Assembly: GCA_023433855.1 (NCBI GenBank)
Contig: JAEYTV010000519.1
Location: 1-6,487, forward strand
Direction of reading: 5' to 3'
From: Pseudomonadota bacterium
GTDB lineage: Bacteria; Pseudomonadota; Alphaproteobacteria; Rhizobiales; Rhizobiaceae
DNA length: 6,487 nucleotides
Shown: positions 1-6,486 of the stretch, one piece after another
How the letters are laid out: each line of letters begins with the position of its first letter
Position numbering within the stretch: the first letter of the stretch is position 1
Made by a program: the position numbers and the translations under genes
The notes under the pieces: generated by a model
Told to the model about the DNA's origin: nothing
The model's input: only the letters and a program-made list of their open reading frames with translations
Databases searched by the model: none

Positions 1-1
1 G

Positions 2-931
2 CTTCAGGACGCCCTTCGCGCCGTGGGGGATAACGCTTCCGCCATCAGCGCCGGCGCAGCTGAGATCCGTTCCGCCGCCGACGATCTCGGCCGCCGAACC
101 GAGCAGCAGGCCGCATCCGTCGAGGAAACCGCCGCTGCCCTGGAGGAGGTTACCACGACTGTCAAGGAATCGGCCCGCCGGGCCGAGGACGTCGGCCAAC
201 GTGTCGAGCGTGCCCGCCTCGGTGCGGAGAAGTCGGGCGAGGTGGTTCGCCGCGCCGTCTCGGCGATGGAGCAGATCTCCAGGTCGTCCGGGGAGATCAT
301 CAACATCATCAGCGTCATCGATGACATCGCGTTCCAGACCAACCTCCTCGCCCTGAACGCCGGCGTTGAGGCGGCTCGTGCTGGTGATGCTGGCAAGGGA
401 TTCGCGGTCGTGGCGCAGGAAGTGCGCGAACTCGCGCAGCGCTCGGCCAACGCGGCCAAGGAGATCAAGGGTCTCCTCACCACGTCCAGCCAACAGGTCG
501 ATGATGGGGTGGCGCTTGTCGGAGAGACCGGTCGGGCCCTGGAAGCGATCGTCGGCGAAGTGCAGCAGATCAACGAACACCTCAACGCGATCGTCATCTC
601 CACCCGTGAACAGTCCACTGGACTTCAGGAGATCAACACCTCGGTCAACACGATGGACCAGGGGACGCAGCAGAACGCCGCAATGGTGGAGCAGCAGACT
701 GCCGCGAGCCACAGGCTTGCTCAGGAGGCCGAGGCTCTGGACGCATTGCTGAAGCAGTTCAAGCTCGCCGAGACCTCCGAGCGGCAGGTCGCGAGACCGG
801 TGGCGGCCTCTGCTCGGGCACGTCCCGCGGCCTCACCGGCCAATGCCCTGCGGTCCACCGTCGCGCGTGCGTTCGCAAGCAAACCGTCAGCGGCTGCTGC
901 CGTCGCCAAGGAGGATTGGACCGAGTTCTGA
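2..931 (+). CDS. Methyl-accepting chemotaxis protein, C-terminal signalling part (5' truncated by window)
   Basis: The frame is already open at base 2 and gives 309 residues before TGA, so the start codon, sensory domain and any membrane helices lie upstream of the window. What is visible is the cytoplasmic coiled-coil hairpin that binds CheA and CheW and controls kinase activity. The hairpin tip spans about residues 107-147 (DDIAFQTNLLALNAGVEAAR followed by GKGFAVVAQEVRELAQRS) and is essentially the family consensus. Glu/Gln-rich helices on each side (for example EQQAASVEETAAALEEV) carry the likely methylation sites. The last 60 or so residues form an Ala/Pro/Arg-rich, probably flexible linker ending in DWTEF at residues 305-309. 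This resembles the NWETF-type tail that tethers CheR and CheB in other receptors. The family call is certain; the ligand cannot be inferred. A terminator follows, so this gene ends its transcription unit. Confidence 0.96.
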   Translation, partial: LQDALRAVGDNASAISAGAAEIRSAADDLGRRTEQQAASVEETAAALEEVTTTVKESARRAEDVGQRVERARLGAEKSGEVVRRAVSAMEQISRSSGEIINIISVIDDIAFQTNLLALNAGVEAARAGDAGKGFAVVAQEVRELAQRSANAAKEIKGLLTTSSQQVDDGVALVGETGRALEAIVGEVQQINEHLNAIVISTREQSTGLQEINTSVNTMDQGTQQNAAMVEQQTAASHRLAQEAEALDALLKQFKLAETSERQVARPVAASARARPAASPANALRSTVARAFASKPSAAAAVAKEDWTEF

Positions 932-956
932 GGCAGCCCCGGAGATATGCTATGAG

Positions 957-990
957 AGCAGGTCGGAGAACCCTTCGGCCTGCTTTTGTT
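957..990 (+). terminator. Rho-independent terminator after the chemoreceptor gene
   Basis: A 9-bp stem pairs 957-965 (AGCAGGTCG) with 976-984 (CGGCCTGCT), with one G-T wobble. Two further pairs may shorten the loop to six bases. The 3' arm runs into a T-rich tail (TTTTGTT, 984-990). It lies 26 bp after the chemoreceptor stop codon and about 50 bp before the DUF4424 start, so it probably separates the two genes into different transcription units. Confidence 0.8.
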
Positions 991-1026
991 GAAGGGGTAC
1001 CGTCTATCTTACGGCCAGAATCTGCG

Positions 1027-1031
1027 GGAGG
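1027..1031 (+). promoter_or_regulatory. Shine-Dalgarno GGAGG deciding the DUF4424 start
   Basis: The site lies 7 nt before the ATG at 1039 but only 1 nt before the ATG at 1033. Spacing therefore favours 1039 as the start codon. An in-frame TTG at 916 overlaps the chemoreceptor and has no support. Confidence 0.6.
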
Positions 1032-1038
1032 GATGAAG

Positions 1039-2034
1039 ATGCGTTGGAGATGGGTGATCGGAGGCATCCTGATTGTCTTTGCCGAGGCACACGCCAACGA
1101 CACGACCGCCGAACTTGCGACAGGCGGATTGGTCTACGTCCAGTCGTCCGACGTCGCGATCGAAGAGGAAGATCTCTACGTCTCCCGCGAAGAGATCCGC
1201 GTTGACTATGTCTTCAGGAATACCGGGGAGACAGATGTGGAGAGCGTCATCGCTTTTCCCATGCCGGATATTCCCGGAGGAAGCCAAAGTGATCTGGCGG
1301 ACGGTGACCCTGAGAGCGACAACTTTCTTGGTTTCTCGGTTGTCCAGGATGGTCGTGAAATCACGCCACAACTGCAGCAGCGCGTTACGGTACTCGGCAT
1401 AGATAGGACCGAGGAGGTCGCTGCCGCCAACGTGCCGCTGCTTCCATACAGCGAAAGAACCTCTGTTGCCCTCAAGAACCTTCCGGAAGACGTGAAGGCG
1501 CGCTGGATTGCGGAAGGACTGATCTACGCCGAGCGCTACGATGCGGGGCAGGGGTGGCAGGAGGAGCTTCGGCCGGGTTGGACGCTCCGCTCGGTCTACT
1601 GGTGGAAGACAACCTTTCCCGCGGGAAAGCCGGTGCGTGTCAGCCATCGCTACAAGCCGAGCGTCGGCGGGACTGTCGCAATGAGCTTCATCCAGGATGG
1701 CAAGCCGGCGTTCAGCTACGATACCTATGTGGATCGTTACTGCCTCGATCAGCCTTTCATGAAGACTGCTGCCAAACTCGAGGCCGCGGCAGGCAAGTCG
1801 GGACCGCACTACACGGAGCAATGGCTTTCATACATCCTGACCACTGGCGCGAACTGGGCTGGGCCCATCGGCAGATTCAAGCTGACGGTCGATAAAGGAC
1901 GGCCGCAGGACTATGTCAGTTTCTGTGGCGAGGGCATCAAGAAAACGGGTCCCACCACCTTCGAGATGACAGCCAGCGATTTCTATCCGGACAAGGACCT
2001 GCACGTCCTGTTCCTCACGGCTGCCGGTGATTGA
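1039..2034 (+). CDS. Exported DUF4424 domain-containing protein
   Basis: This is a 331-residue protein of unknown function. The start at 1039 is chosen for its ribosome-binding site; the ATG at 1033 would add only Met-Lys. It begins with a Sec-type signal peptide: an Arg/Trp n-region, the hydrophobic stretch VIGGILIVF, and a likely AHA cleavage site just before NDTTAEL. The mature protein should therefore be periplasmic. The start of the mature protein (TAELATGGLVYVQSSDVAIE, then EDLYVSREEIRVDYVFRNTG and AFPMPDI) and the C-terminal block (TTGANWAGPIGRFKLTVDKG, then FCGEGIKKTGPTTFEMTASD) are, from memory, the hallmarks of DUF4424. Two cysteines of the mature chain (235 and 296 from this start) lie in YCLDQPF and SFCGEG and could form a disulfide. 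No catalytic motif and no second membrane segment is seen. A terminator precedes the gene, so it probably has its own promoter, although I found no convincing one. It converges on dxs. Confidence 0.9.
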   Translation: MRWRWVIGGILIVFAEAHANDTTAELATGGLVYVQSSDVAIEEEDLYVSREEIRVDYVFRNTGETDVESVIAFPMPDIPGGSQSDLADGDPESDNFLGFSVVQDGREITPQLQQRVTVLGIDRTEEVAAANVPLLPYSERTSVALKNLPEDVKARWIAEGLIYAERYDAGQGWQEELRPGWTLRSVYWWKTTFPAGKPVRVSHRYKPSVGGTVAMSFIQDGKPAFSYDTYVDRYCLDQPFMKTAAKLEAAAGKSGPHYTEQWLSYILTTGANWAGPIGRFKLTVDKGRPQDYVSFCGEGIKKTGPTTFEMTASDFYPDKDLHVLFLTAAGD

Positions 2035-2041
2035 GGCCTGT

Positions 2042-3961
2042 TCAGCCTGCGAAGCCGACCCCGACGGGCGTTTGCCCCAGCGCATCGAAGACCGTGGACA
2101 CGATGCCGGTCCGATCGAGGCCGGCCCTGGCATACATCACCTCCGGAGCGGCCTGCTCCATCCATATGTCCGGCAAGACCATGGACCTGATCTTCAGCCC
2201 GTGGTCGAGTAGGCCCTCGGTCGCCAGGAACTGCAGCACATGACTGCCGAAACCTCCGACGGCACCTTCCTCGACGGTGATAAGCACCTCATGGTGGCGC
2301 GCCAGCTGCCGGATCAGGTCCTGGTCCAGCGGCTTGGCGAAGCGGGCATCGGCCACCGTTGTCGGAAGGCCGGCCGCATCGAGATCTTCTGCTGCGAGCA
2401 GACAGTCCTTGAGCCGGGTTCCGAAGGATAGCAGAGCAACCTTGGCTCCCTGCTTGACCAGACGGCCCTTTCCGATTTCAAGCACTTCGCCACGTTCGGG
2501 CATCTCCACGCCGACGCCCTCGCCGCGGGGATACCGGAAGGAGATGGGCCCGCCGTCATAGGCTGCAGCGGTGCGAACCATGTGCTTCAACTCCGCCTCA
2601 TCGGCGGCGGCCATCACCACCATGCCGGGAAGCGTGGCAAGGAAGGTGGTATCGAAGGAACCGGCGTGGGTCGGACCGTCGGCGCCGACAAAGCCGGCAC
2701 GGTCGATCGGGAAACGTACCGGCAACCCCTGGATCGCAACGTCATGGACGACCTGGTCGTAGCCGCGTTGGAGGAAGGTGGAGTAGATGGCGCAGAAGGG
2801 CTTGAACCCTTCGGCTGCAAGGCCGGCGGCGAAAGTGACCGCATGCTGCTCGGCGATTCCCACGTCGAAGGTCCGGGACGGGAAGGCTTCGGCCAGTTTG
2901 TCGAGGCCGGTGCCGTTGGGCATGGCGGCGGTGATGCCGACGATCTTGTCGTCGAGCGCGGCTTCCTGCACGAGAGCGTCGGCGAAGACGCTGGTATAAG
3001 AAGGAGCATTCGGCTTTGATTTCGCCTGCGCGCCGGTGATCACGTCGAATTTGTTGACGCCGTGGTATTTGTCAGCGGCTGCTTCCGCAGGTGCATATCC
3101 CTTGCCCTTCTGCGTGACCACATGGATCAACACGGGGCCGCGAGCATTGTCGCGCACGTTGCGCAACACCGGCAGGAGATGATCGAAGGAATGGCCGTCA
3201 ATCGGACCGATGTGGTAGAAGCCCATCTCTTCGAACATGGTTCCGCCGGTGACATAGCCGCGTGCGTGTTCCACTGCCCGTGTGATTGCACGATCGATGC
3301 CGTGACCGAGATAGGCAGTGAGCTTCTTGCCAAGCTCGCGAACGCCCATGTAGGTCCGCCCCGACGCAAGCCGCGCCAGATAGGAACTCATGGCGCCGGT
3401 TGGCGGGGCAATGGACATGTCGTTGTCGTTGAGGATGACGATCAGGCGGGCGTCGAGCGCACCGGCGTTATTCAGTGCCTCGTAGGCCATGCCCGCAGAC
3501 ATGGCTCCGTCGCCGATCACCGCAATGACGTTGCGCTTTGACTTAGTCAGATCGGATGCCACGGCCATCCCCAGGCCGGCGGAGATTGAGGTTGACGAAT
3601 GTGCGGCTCCGAATGGATCGTATTCGCTCTCTGCTCGGCGCGTGAAGCCGGAAAGACCGCCCTCCTGGCGCAGGGTGCGGATGCGGTCGCGTCGACCCGT
3701 CAGGATCTTGTGTGGATAACACTGGTGCCCGACGTCGAAGATCAGACGATCGTCTGGAGTGTTGAATACCTTGTGGATGGCGATCGTCAGTTCCACGACG
3801 CCAAGCCCGGCGCCAAGATGCCCGCCGGTGCGGGAAACGGCATCGATCATTTCATCGCGGACCTCCCGGGCAAGCTGCGTCAGGTCGCGGTCGTCGATCT
3901 CGCGAAGGTCTTTGGGAAGCAGGACCTTGTCGAGGAGCGGCGTGGCGGGCATTGGTGTCAC
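2042..3961 (-). CDS. dxs: 1-deoxy-D-xylulose-5-phosphate synthase
   Basis: Dxs is the cytosolic, TPP- and Mg-dependent enzyme that condenses pyruvate with glyceraldehyde 3-phosphate to give DXP and CO2. This is the committed step of the MEP isoprenoid pathway, and DXP also feeds thiamine and pyridoxal synthesis in many bacteria. The 639-residue length is normal. In order, the protein shows GGHLGAGLG (His48, matching E. coli His49), the TPP site GDGAMSAG (150-157) with NN near 165, the catalytic Glu371 in [10 protein letters not shown], Tyr393 and Arg399, and the substrate loop [15 protein letters not shown] with Arg421, Asp428 and His432. The C-terminal transketolase domain has [13 protein letters not shown]. 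All key residues are present, so it should be active. I chose the GTG at 3961 (protein start [12 protein letters not shown]) because an AAGG lies 9 nt upstream and related proteins begin similarly. ATG 3952 is possible, and a TTG at 4033 would add 24 residues unlike the family. Confidence 0.97.
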   Translation of the reverse strand: MTPMPATPLLDKVLLPKDLREIDDRDLTQLAREVRDEMIDAVSRTGGHLGAGLGVVELTIAIHKVFNTPDDRLIFDVGHQCYPHKILTGRRDRIRTLRQEGGLSGFTRRAESEYDPFGAAHSSTSISAGLGMAVASDLTKSKRNVIAVIGDGAMSAGMAYEALNNAGALDARLIVILNDNDMSIAPPTGAMSSYLARLASGRTYMGVRELGKKLTAYLGHGIDRAITRAVEHARGYVTGGTMFEEMGFYHIGPIDGHSFDHLLPVLRNVRDNARGPVLIHVVTQKGKGYAPAEAAADKYHGVNKFDVITGAQAKSKPNAPSYTSVFADALVQEAALDDKIVGITAAMPNGTGLDKLAEAFPSRTFDVGIAEQHAVTFAAGLAAEGFKPFCAIYSTFLQRGYDQVVHDVAIQGLPVRFPIDRAGFVGADGPTHAGSFDTTFLATLPGMVVMAAADEAELKHMVRTAAAYDGGPISFRYPRGEGVGVEMPERGEVLEIGKGRLVKQGAKVALLSFGTRLKDCLLAAEDLDAAGLPTTVADARFAKPLDQDLIRQLARHHEVLITVEEGAVGGFGSHVLQFLATEGLLDHGLKIRSMVLPDIWMEQAAPEVMYARAGLDRTGIVSTVFDALGQTPVGVGFAG

Positions 3962-4061
3962 GAGCGGCGGCCTTTTCTGCTCTTGTCCGGAGTCTGTCTT
4001 TCCACAAAATGAGAAGAAAGCAGGCTTTTTCAAGTTATCCAGTGACAGCTTCTAATCGATT

Positions 4062-4985
4062 TTAGCCTGCGGGCAAGGGGACAAACTCCTCCTCGTCCCC
4101 CGGGACGATGTCGAAGCGGCCCGTGCGCCACTCCTCCTTGGCCTTTTCGATCCGCTCTTTCGAGGAAGAAACAAAGTTCCACCAGATATAGCGTCTGGAA
4201 TTGAGCGCGGCACCTCCCACCAGCATCAGGTGACACCCCCTTGGCCCTCCTTCCAGGGTGATGGGATCTCCGGGTCTGAAGACCAGAAGCTGGTCCTGGG
4301 CAAAATGGTCGCCGGCGACGATCAACTCCCCCGACAGGATGTAGATGGCACGTTCTTCGTGTGCGGCCGAGAACGGACACCTCCGTCCGGCCTCCAGCTG
4401 CAGGTCGACGTAGAGGGTATCGGTGAATGTCGGCACAGGTGAGGTCAGGCCTTCGAAGGCGCCGATCACCACTCGCCCTTTGACGCCCTCCTCCTCGATG
4501 AGCGGCATCGCGTCGCGTCCTGTATGCGCGAACACCGGATCGGTTTCTTCCCTGTCGGCGGGAAGAGCGAGCCAGGTTTGTAGTCCCGAGACGGAATGCG
4601 GCTGCCCGCGCAGGTTCTCTGGCGTTCGCTCCGAATGCACGATGCCTCGGCCGGCCGTCATGAGATTGACGTCGCCAGGCTCGATGACGAGCTCTGTTCC
4701 GAGGCTGTCGCGATGTTTGATCTGGCCGTCGAAAAGATAGGTTACGGTGGATAGACCGATGTGCGGGTGCGGCTTGACGTCGAGCGTCTGATCGGCGCGA
4801 AGCAGGGCAGGACCCATGCGGTCGAAAAAGATGAACGGTCCGACCAGGCGCCGCTGCCGGCTGGGGAGCGCGCGGCGCACGGAAAAGCCGCCGATGTCGC
4901 TGGTGCGCGGGATGATCAGGTTCTCGATCGCGTCGCAGGCGAACGCATCACCTGCATCAGGATCCTTTCCGGGGAAAAACGACAT
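4062..4985 (-). CDS. Pirin family protein (bicupin, probable metal-dependent regulator or dioxygenase)
   Basis: This 307-residue protein has the pirin layout of two tandem cupin barrels. The N-terminal cupin carries all four metal ligands of the family: His73 and His75 in KPHPHIGLSTVTYLF, and His117 and Glu119 in MTAGRGIVHSERTPE, with the same spacing as human pirin His56, His58, His101 and Glu103. The second cupin (about residues 170-265, with IYILSGELIVAG and VFRPGD) looks metal-free, as is usual. The C-terminal helix region IWWNFVSSSKERIEKAK is also typical. Some bacterial pirins have quercetin 2,3-dioxygenase activity and others act by binding partner proteins; the sequence does not say which applies here. 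The ATG at 4985 has an excellent AAGGAG 7 nt upstream. An in-frame TTG at 5039 would add 18 atypical residues and is rejected. dxs follows 100 bp downstream on the same strand. Confidence 0.95.
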   Translation of the reverse strand: MSFFPGKDPDAGDAFACDAIENLIIPRTSDIGGFSVRRALPSRQRRLVGPFIFFDRMGPALLRADQTLDVKPHPHIGLSTVTYLFDGQIKHRDSLGTELVIEPGDVNLMTAGRGIVHSERTPENLRGQPHSVSGLQTWLALPADREETDPVFAHTGRDAMPLIEEEGVKGRVVIGAFEGLTSPVPTFTDTLYVDLQLEAGRRCPFSAAHEERAIYILSGELIVAGDHFAQDQLLVFRPGDPITLEGGPRGCHLMLVGGAALNSRRYIWWNFVSSSKERIEKAKEEWRTGRFDIVPGDEEEFVPLPAG

Positions 4986-4992
4986 GGCTGAT

Positions 4993-4997
4993 CTCCT
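4993..4997 (-). promoter_or_regulatory. Shine-Dalgarno for the pirin gene
   Basis: On the minus strand the sequence reads AAGGAGATCAGCC followed by ATG (4985). This is a near-perfect ribosome-binding site with 7 nt after GGAG, and it fixes the pirin start. Confidence 0.75.
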
Positions 4998-5010
4998 TGC
5001 GAACGCGGTC

Positions 5011-5039
5011 AAGGTAGCCATCGATCCAGGTCCCGACAA
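5011..5039 (-). promoter_or_regulatory. Possible sigma-70-type promoter of the pirin gene
   Basis: The minus strand shows TTGTCG (5039-5034), a 17-bp spacer and TACCTT (5016-5011). These match the -35 consensus at 4 of 6 and the -10 at 3 of 6 positions, and lie 26 bp before the start codon. In such GC-rich DNA this is only suggestive. If real, pirin, and perhaps dxs with it, would be transcribed independently of the acetyltransferase gene. Confidence 0.25.
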
Positions 5040-5051
5040 GCGCAGGTGCTG

Positions 5052-5064
5052 GAACAGTGTGTTC
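5052..5064 (-). repeat. Inverted repeat GAACA-N3-TGTTC between acetyltransferase and pirin genes
   Basis: A perfect 5-bp dyad with a 3-bp centre lies in the 94-bp gap, just upstream of the putative pirin promoter. Its size and position suit an operator, but it could be chance. The dyad is too short to act as a terminator and has no T-tract. It does not match the alphaproteobacterial LexA pattern GTTC-N7-GTTC. Confidence 0.3.
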
Positions 5065-5079
5065 GCGATCTTCGTGCCG

Positions 5080-6198
5080 TTAGCCTAGGTGTCCGCCGAT
5101 GAGGCGGCTCCATTGTTCGCCGGCCAGGCCGTTCAGCAGGCAGTCCCCAGTGAGGATGGCGGCGTTGATGTCGGGGTCGCGGCAATGGATGACGCTCGAG
5201 GCGCTGTTGATGAAGCCTATTCGCTTGCCGAGCATGGCTTCCATGAGAAAAGGCTGGACACGGCCAGTGACGGAAGCGGCCATGCGGCCCGCAGCATGGG
5301 CCAGCAACGCTGTCAGGACGGACGCTTCGGCACCCGGCGCGGCGAGGATCTGCACCACGCGGGCGGTGGCGCGCGGCCTGTAGTGGTAGAAGAAGCCGCC
5401 GATCGGCTGGCCAGACGACCCAGCGCAGACGGACGCCAGGACCGGGTCGCCGAACAAGGGCTTGTCCATAGCCTCGCGAAGCATCGGGAGGAGGGACCCG
5501 CCCGACCAGTCCGGCCGCAACGAAAATCGAAGGATGAAGGTGGCAGAGAGTTCGGCGAAAGTATCGGCCCCTACCTCCTGGACCGTCACGCCTTCCCGCG
5601 AGCTGGAAGCGGATGGCATCCCGAGCCAGCTCAGTCGCTCTGGAGACATCCGGCGGCGGAATGCCCGGTCTGCCCGTGCTGCGATCGGAGCAAGGATTCT
5701 TAAACCCTTGTGTCGGGTCGCCGCAGTCTCCAGCGCCGCCAGGCAGGGGCTGATGATCCGTATCCAGTCCAGGCTGTGACCGGGCAGCGCCCTGCCGCCG
5801 AGACGCTGCCACATATGCGTCGACACTTCGCTTGCCGTCTCGCTGAAGCAAAAGTCCTGCGGACCGTCGATCGCCGCCTTCAGCAGCCTTGCCCCGATCA
5901 GCGGGTCGCCCAGGCGCGGATCCACCATGATCGAACTCAGCAGGGCCGCCCTGAGTGGCCTTTGCGCCAACCGCATCGGCATGGCGTGGCGCCCGACAAA
6001 GCCGGAAGGCGAGCCGTCGTCGGCGACATGCACCAGCGAGGGGATGTCTGGAGTGCAGTTCGGGCCGCTGAGATAGAGGTGGTGGAGGTAGTCAATGAAC
6101 ACTCGGGCAGGCGGGTTATCCGAATGGCGAAACACCCTCTGGAAGAGGGCCGCCACGGCCGGCATGTCAGTCGCGGTCAACGGGCGAACCTTACCCAT
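5080..6198 (-). CDS. GNAT-like N-acetyltransferase family protein, two-domain
   Basis: This is a 372-residue soluble protein with no signal peptide or membrane segment. The N-terminal part (about residues 1-145) begins VRPLTATDMPAVAALFQRVF, a typical GNAT opening. Residues 88-110 (SSIMVDPRLGDPLIGARLL) sit where the acetyl-CoA-binding motif A should be, although its R/Q-x-x-G-x-G loop is only loosely kept. The C-terminal half (about 205-372) looks like a second GNAT-like domain, with GGFFYHYRP, a helix-rich stretch, and a closing block ILTGDCLLNGLAGEQWSRL. I recall similar two-domain proteins in rhizobia, sometimes near surface-polysaccharide genes, but nothing in this window proves that link and the acceptor is unknown. 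The ATG at 6198 has GGAGAGG just upstream; an in-frame TTG at 6225 lacks support. The pirin gene follows after 94 bp. Confidence 0.8.
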   Translation of the reverse strand: MGKVRPLTATDMPAVAALFQRVFRHSDNPPARVFIDYLHHLYLSGPNCTPDIPSLVHVADDGSPSGFVGRHAMPMRLAQRPLRAALLSSIMVDPRLGDPLIGARLLKAAIDGPQDFCFSETASEVSTHMWQRLGGRALPGHSLDWIRIISPCLAALETAATRHKGLRILAPIAARADRAFRRRMSPERLSWLGMPSASSSREGVTVQEVGADTFAELSATFILRFSLRPDWSGGSLLPMLREAMDKPLFGDPVLASVCAGSSGQPIGGFFYHYRPRATARVVQILAAPGAEASVLTALLAHAAGRMAASVTGRVQPFLMEAMLGKRIGFINSASSVIHCRDPDINAAILTGDCLLNGLAGEQWSRLIGGHLG

Positions 6199-6252
6199 TC
6201 CTCTCCATCCTGAACACGTTTGCAACCCGCCCGGCGGACCGGCAGGGCCTTC

Positions 6253-6270
6253 CTATCCGATAACCGATAG
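6253..6270. repeat. Tandem heptamer and imperfect palindrome upstream of the acetyltransferase gene
   Basis: The 18-bp CTATCCGATAACCGATAG has CTATC/GATAG inverted ends. On the minus strand it also contains the heptamer TATCGG(T/A) twice in tandem. It overlaps the putative -10 region of the acetyltransferase gene, a position suitable for a repressor or activator site. Confidence 0.35.
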
Positions 6271-6288
6271 CGGTAAAGACGCCATCAA
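6260..6288 (-). promoter_or_regulatory. Possible promoter of the acetyltransferase gene
   Basis: The minus strand has TTGATG (6288-6283), 17 bp, then GGTTAT (6265-6260). These match the consensus hexamers at 4 of 6 and 3 of 6 positions, about 60 bp before the ATG at 6198. The -10 candidate lies inside a small repeat. The local A+T content is higher than in the flanking coding DNA, which fits a promoter, but the match is weak. Confidence 0.25.
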
Positions 6289-6295
6289 CAGACGC

Positions 6296-6406
6296 TTAAA
6301 AAGGCCGACCAGGTGAGTTTTCAGGTCGCGGGCCAGGCTCATGGACATCCGCTGAGTGCCAGGACTTCTCCAGCCCGGGCACCGAGCTCCATGCAGCCGC
6401 CGTCAT
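6296..6406 (-). CDS. Possible small protein of 36 residues, unrecognised
   Basis: An ATG at 6406 is preceded by a perfect GGAGG with a 7-nt spacer (6414-6418). It opens a 36-residue frame (MTAAAWSSVPGLEK... to ...NSPGRPF) ending in TAA. The start overlaps the TGA of another open frame as ATGA, the arrangement of translational coupling. Against it, the peptide is polar, Pro-rich and resembles no family I know, and another minus-strand frame is also open here. Treat it as a candidate only. It ends 97 bp before the acetyltransferase start. Confidence 0.25.
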   Translation of the reverse strand: MTAAAWSSVPGLEKSWHSADVHEPGPRPENSPGRPF

Positions 6407-6486
6407 GGCAAAGCCTCCATCCGCCTCCGGTTGCTCCCGATGCAGCGAGCGACAGCTGCGACTGAGGCGGCAGGGTCGGGTGCCAT
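6403..6486 (-). CDS. Possible 3' end of an upstream gene (partial), unrecognised
   Basis: This minus-strand frame is open from the window edge to a TGA at 6403-6405 and ends ...CIGSNRRRMEALP. It may begin at the ATG at 6486-6484 (27 residues) or continue from beyond the window. Its support is that its stop overlaps, as ATGA, the start of a short frame with a strong Shine-Dalgarno. A competing frame on the same strand stays open from 6485 to a TGA at 6339-6341. I cannot assign a function, and neither frame is firmly coding. Confidence 0.2.
   Translation of the reverse strand: MAPDPAASVAAVARCIGSNRRRMEALP

Noticed and set aside
4..618. 204-residue minus-strand open frame opposite the chemoreceptor
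   Set aside because: It is antisense to an unmistakable receptor domain, and its Ser/Arg/Ala-rich low-complexity translation is the usual mirror of GC-rich coding.
989..1017. TTGAAG as a -35 element for the DUF4424 gene
   Set aside because: At a 17-bp spacing the -10 position is CGGCCA, and the AT-rich TATCTT lies only 10 bp away, so no acceptable promoter pair is formed.
916..1038. N-terminal extension of the DUF4424 protein from a TTG at 916
   Set aside because: It would overlap the chemoreceptor end, cross the terminator hairpin and bury the signal peptide; there is no ribosome-binding site.
1009..1821. 270-residue minus-strand open frame opposite DUF4424
   Set aside because: The plus-strand protein has a signal peptide and recognisable family blocks; this antisense product has no recognisable domain and no gene-like context.
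2582..3541. Long plus-strand open frames (145 and 159 residues) inside dxs
   Set aside because: They lie wholly antisense to a fully conserved dxs and show no recognisable motifs.
5052..5064. LexA/SOS box at the GAACA-N3-TGTTC dyad
   Set aside because: The spacing and orientation fit neither the alphaproteobacterial GTTC-N7-GTTC direct repeat nor the Gram-positive GAAC-N4-GTTC box.
5089..5703. 204-residue plus-strand open frame opposite the acetyltransferase gene
   Set aside because: It is antisense to a frame with a good ribosome-binding site and GNAT features, and its translation is low in complexity and unlike any family I know.
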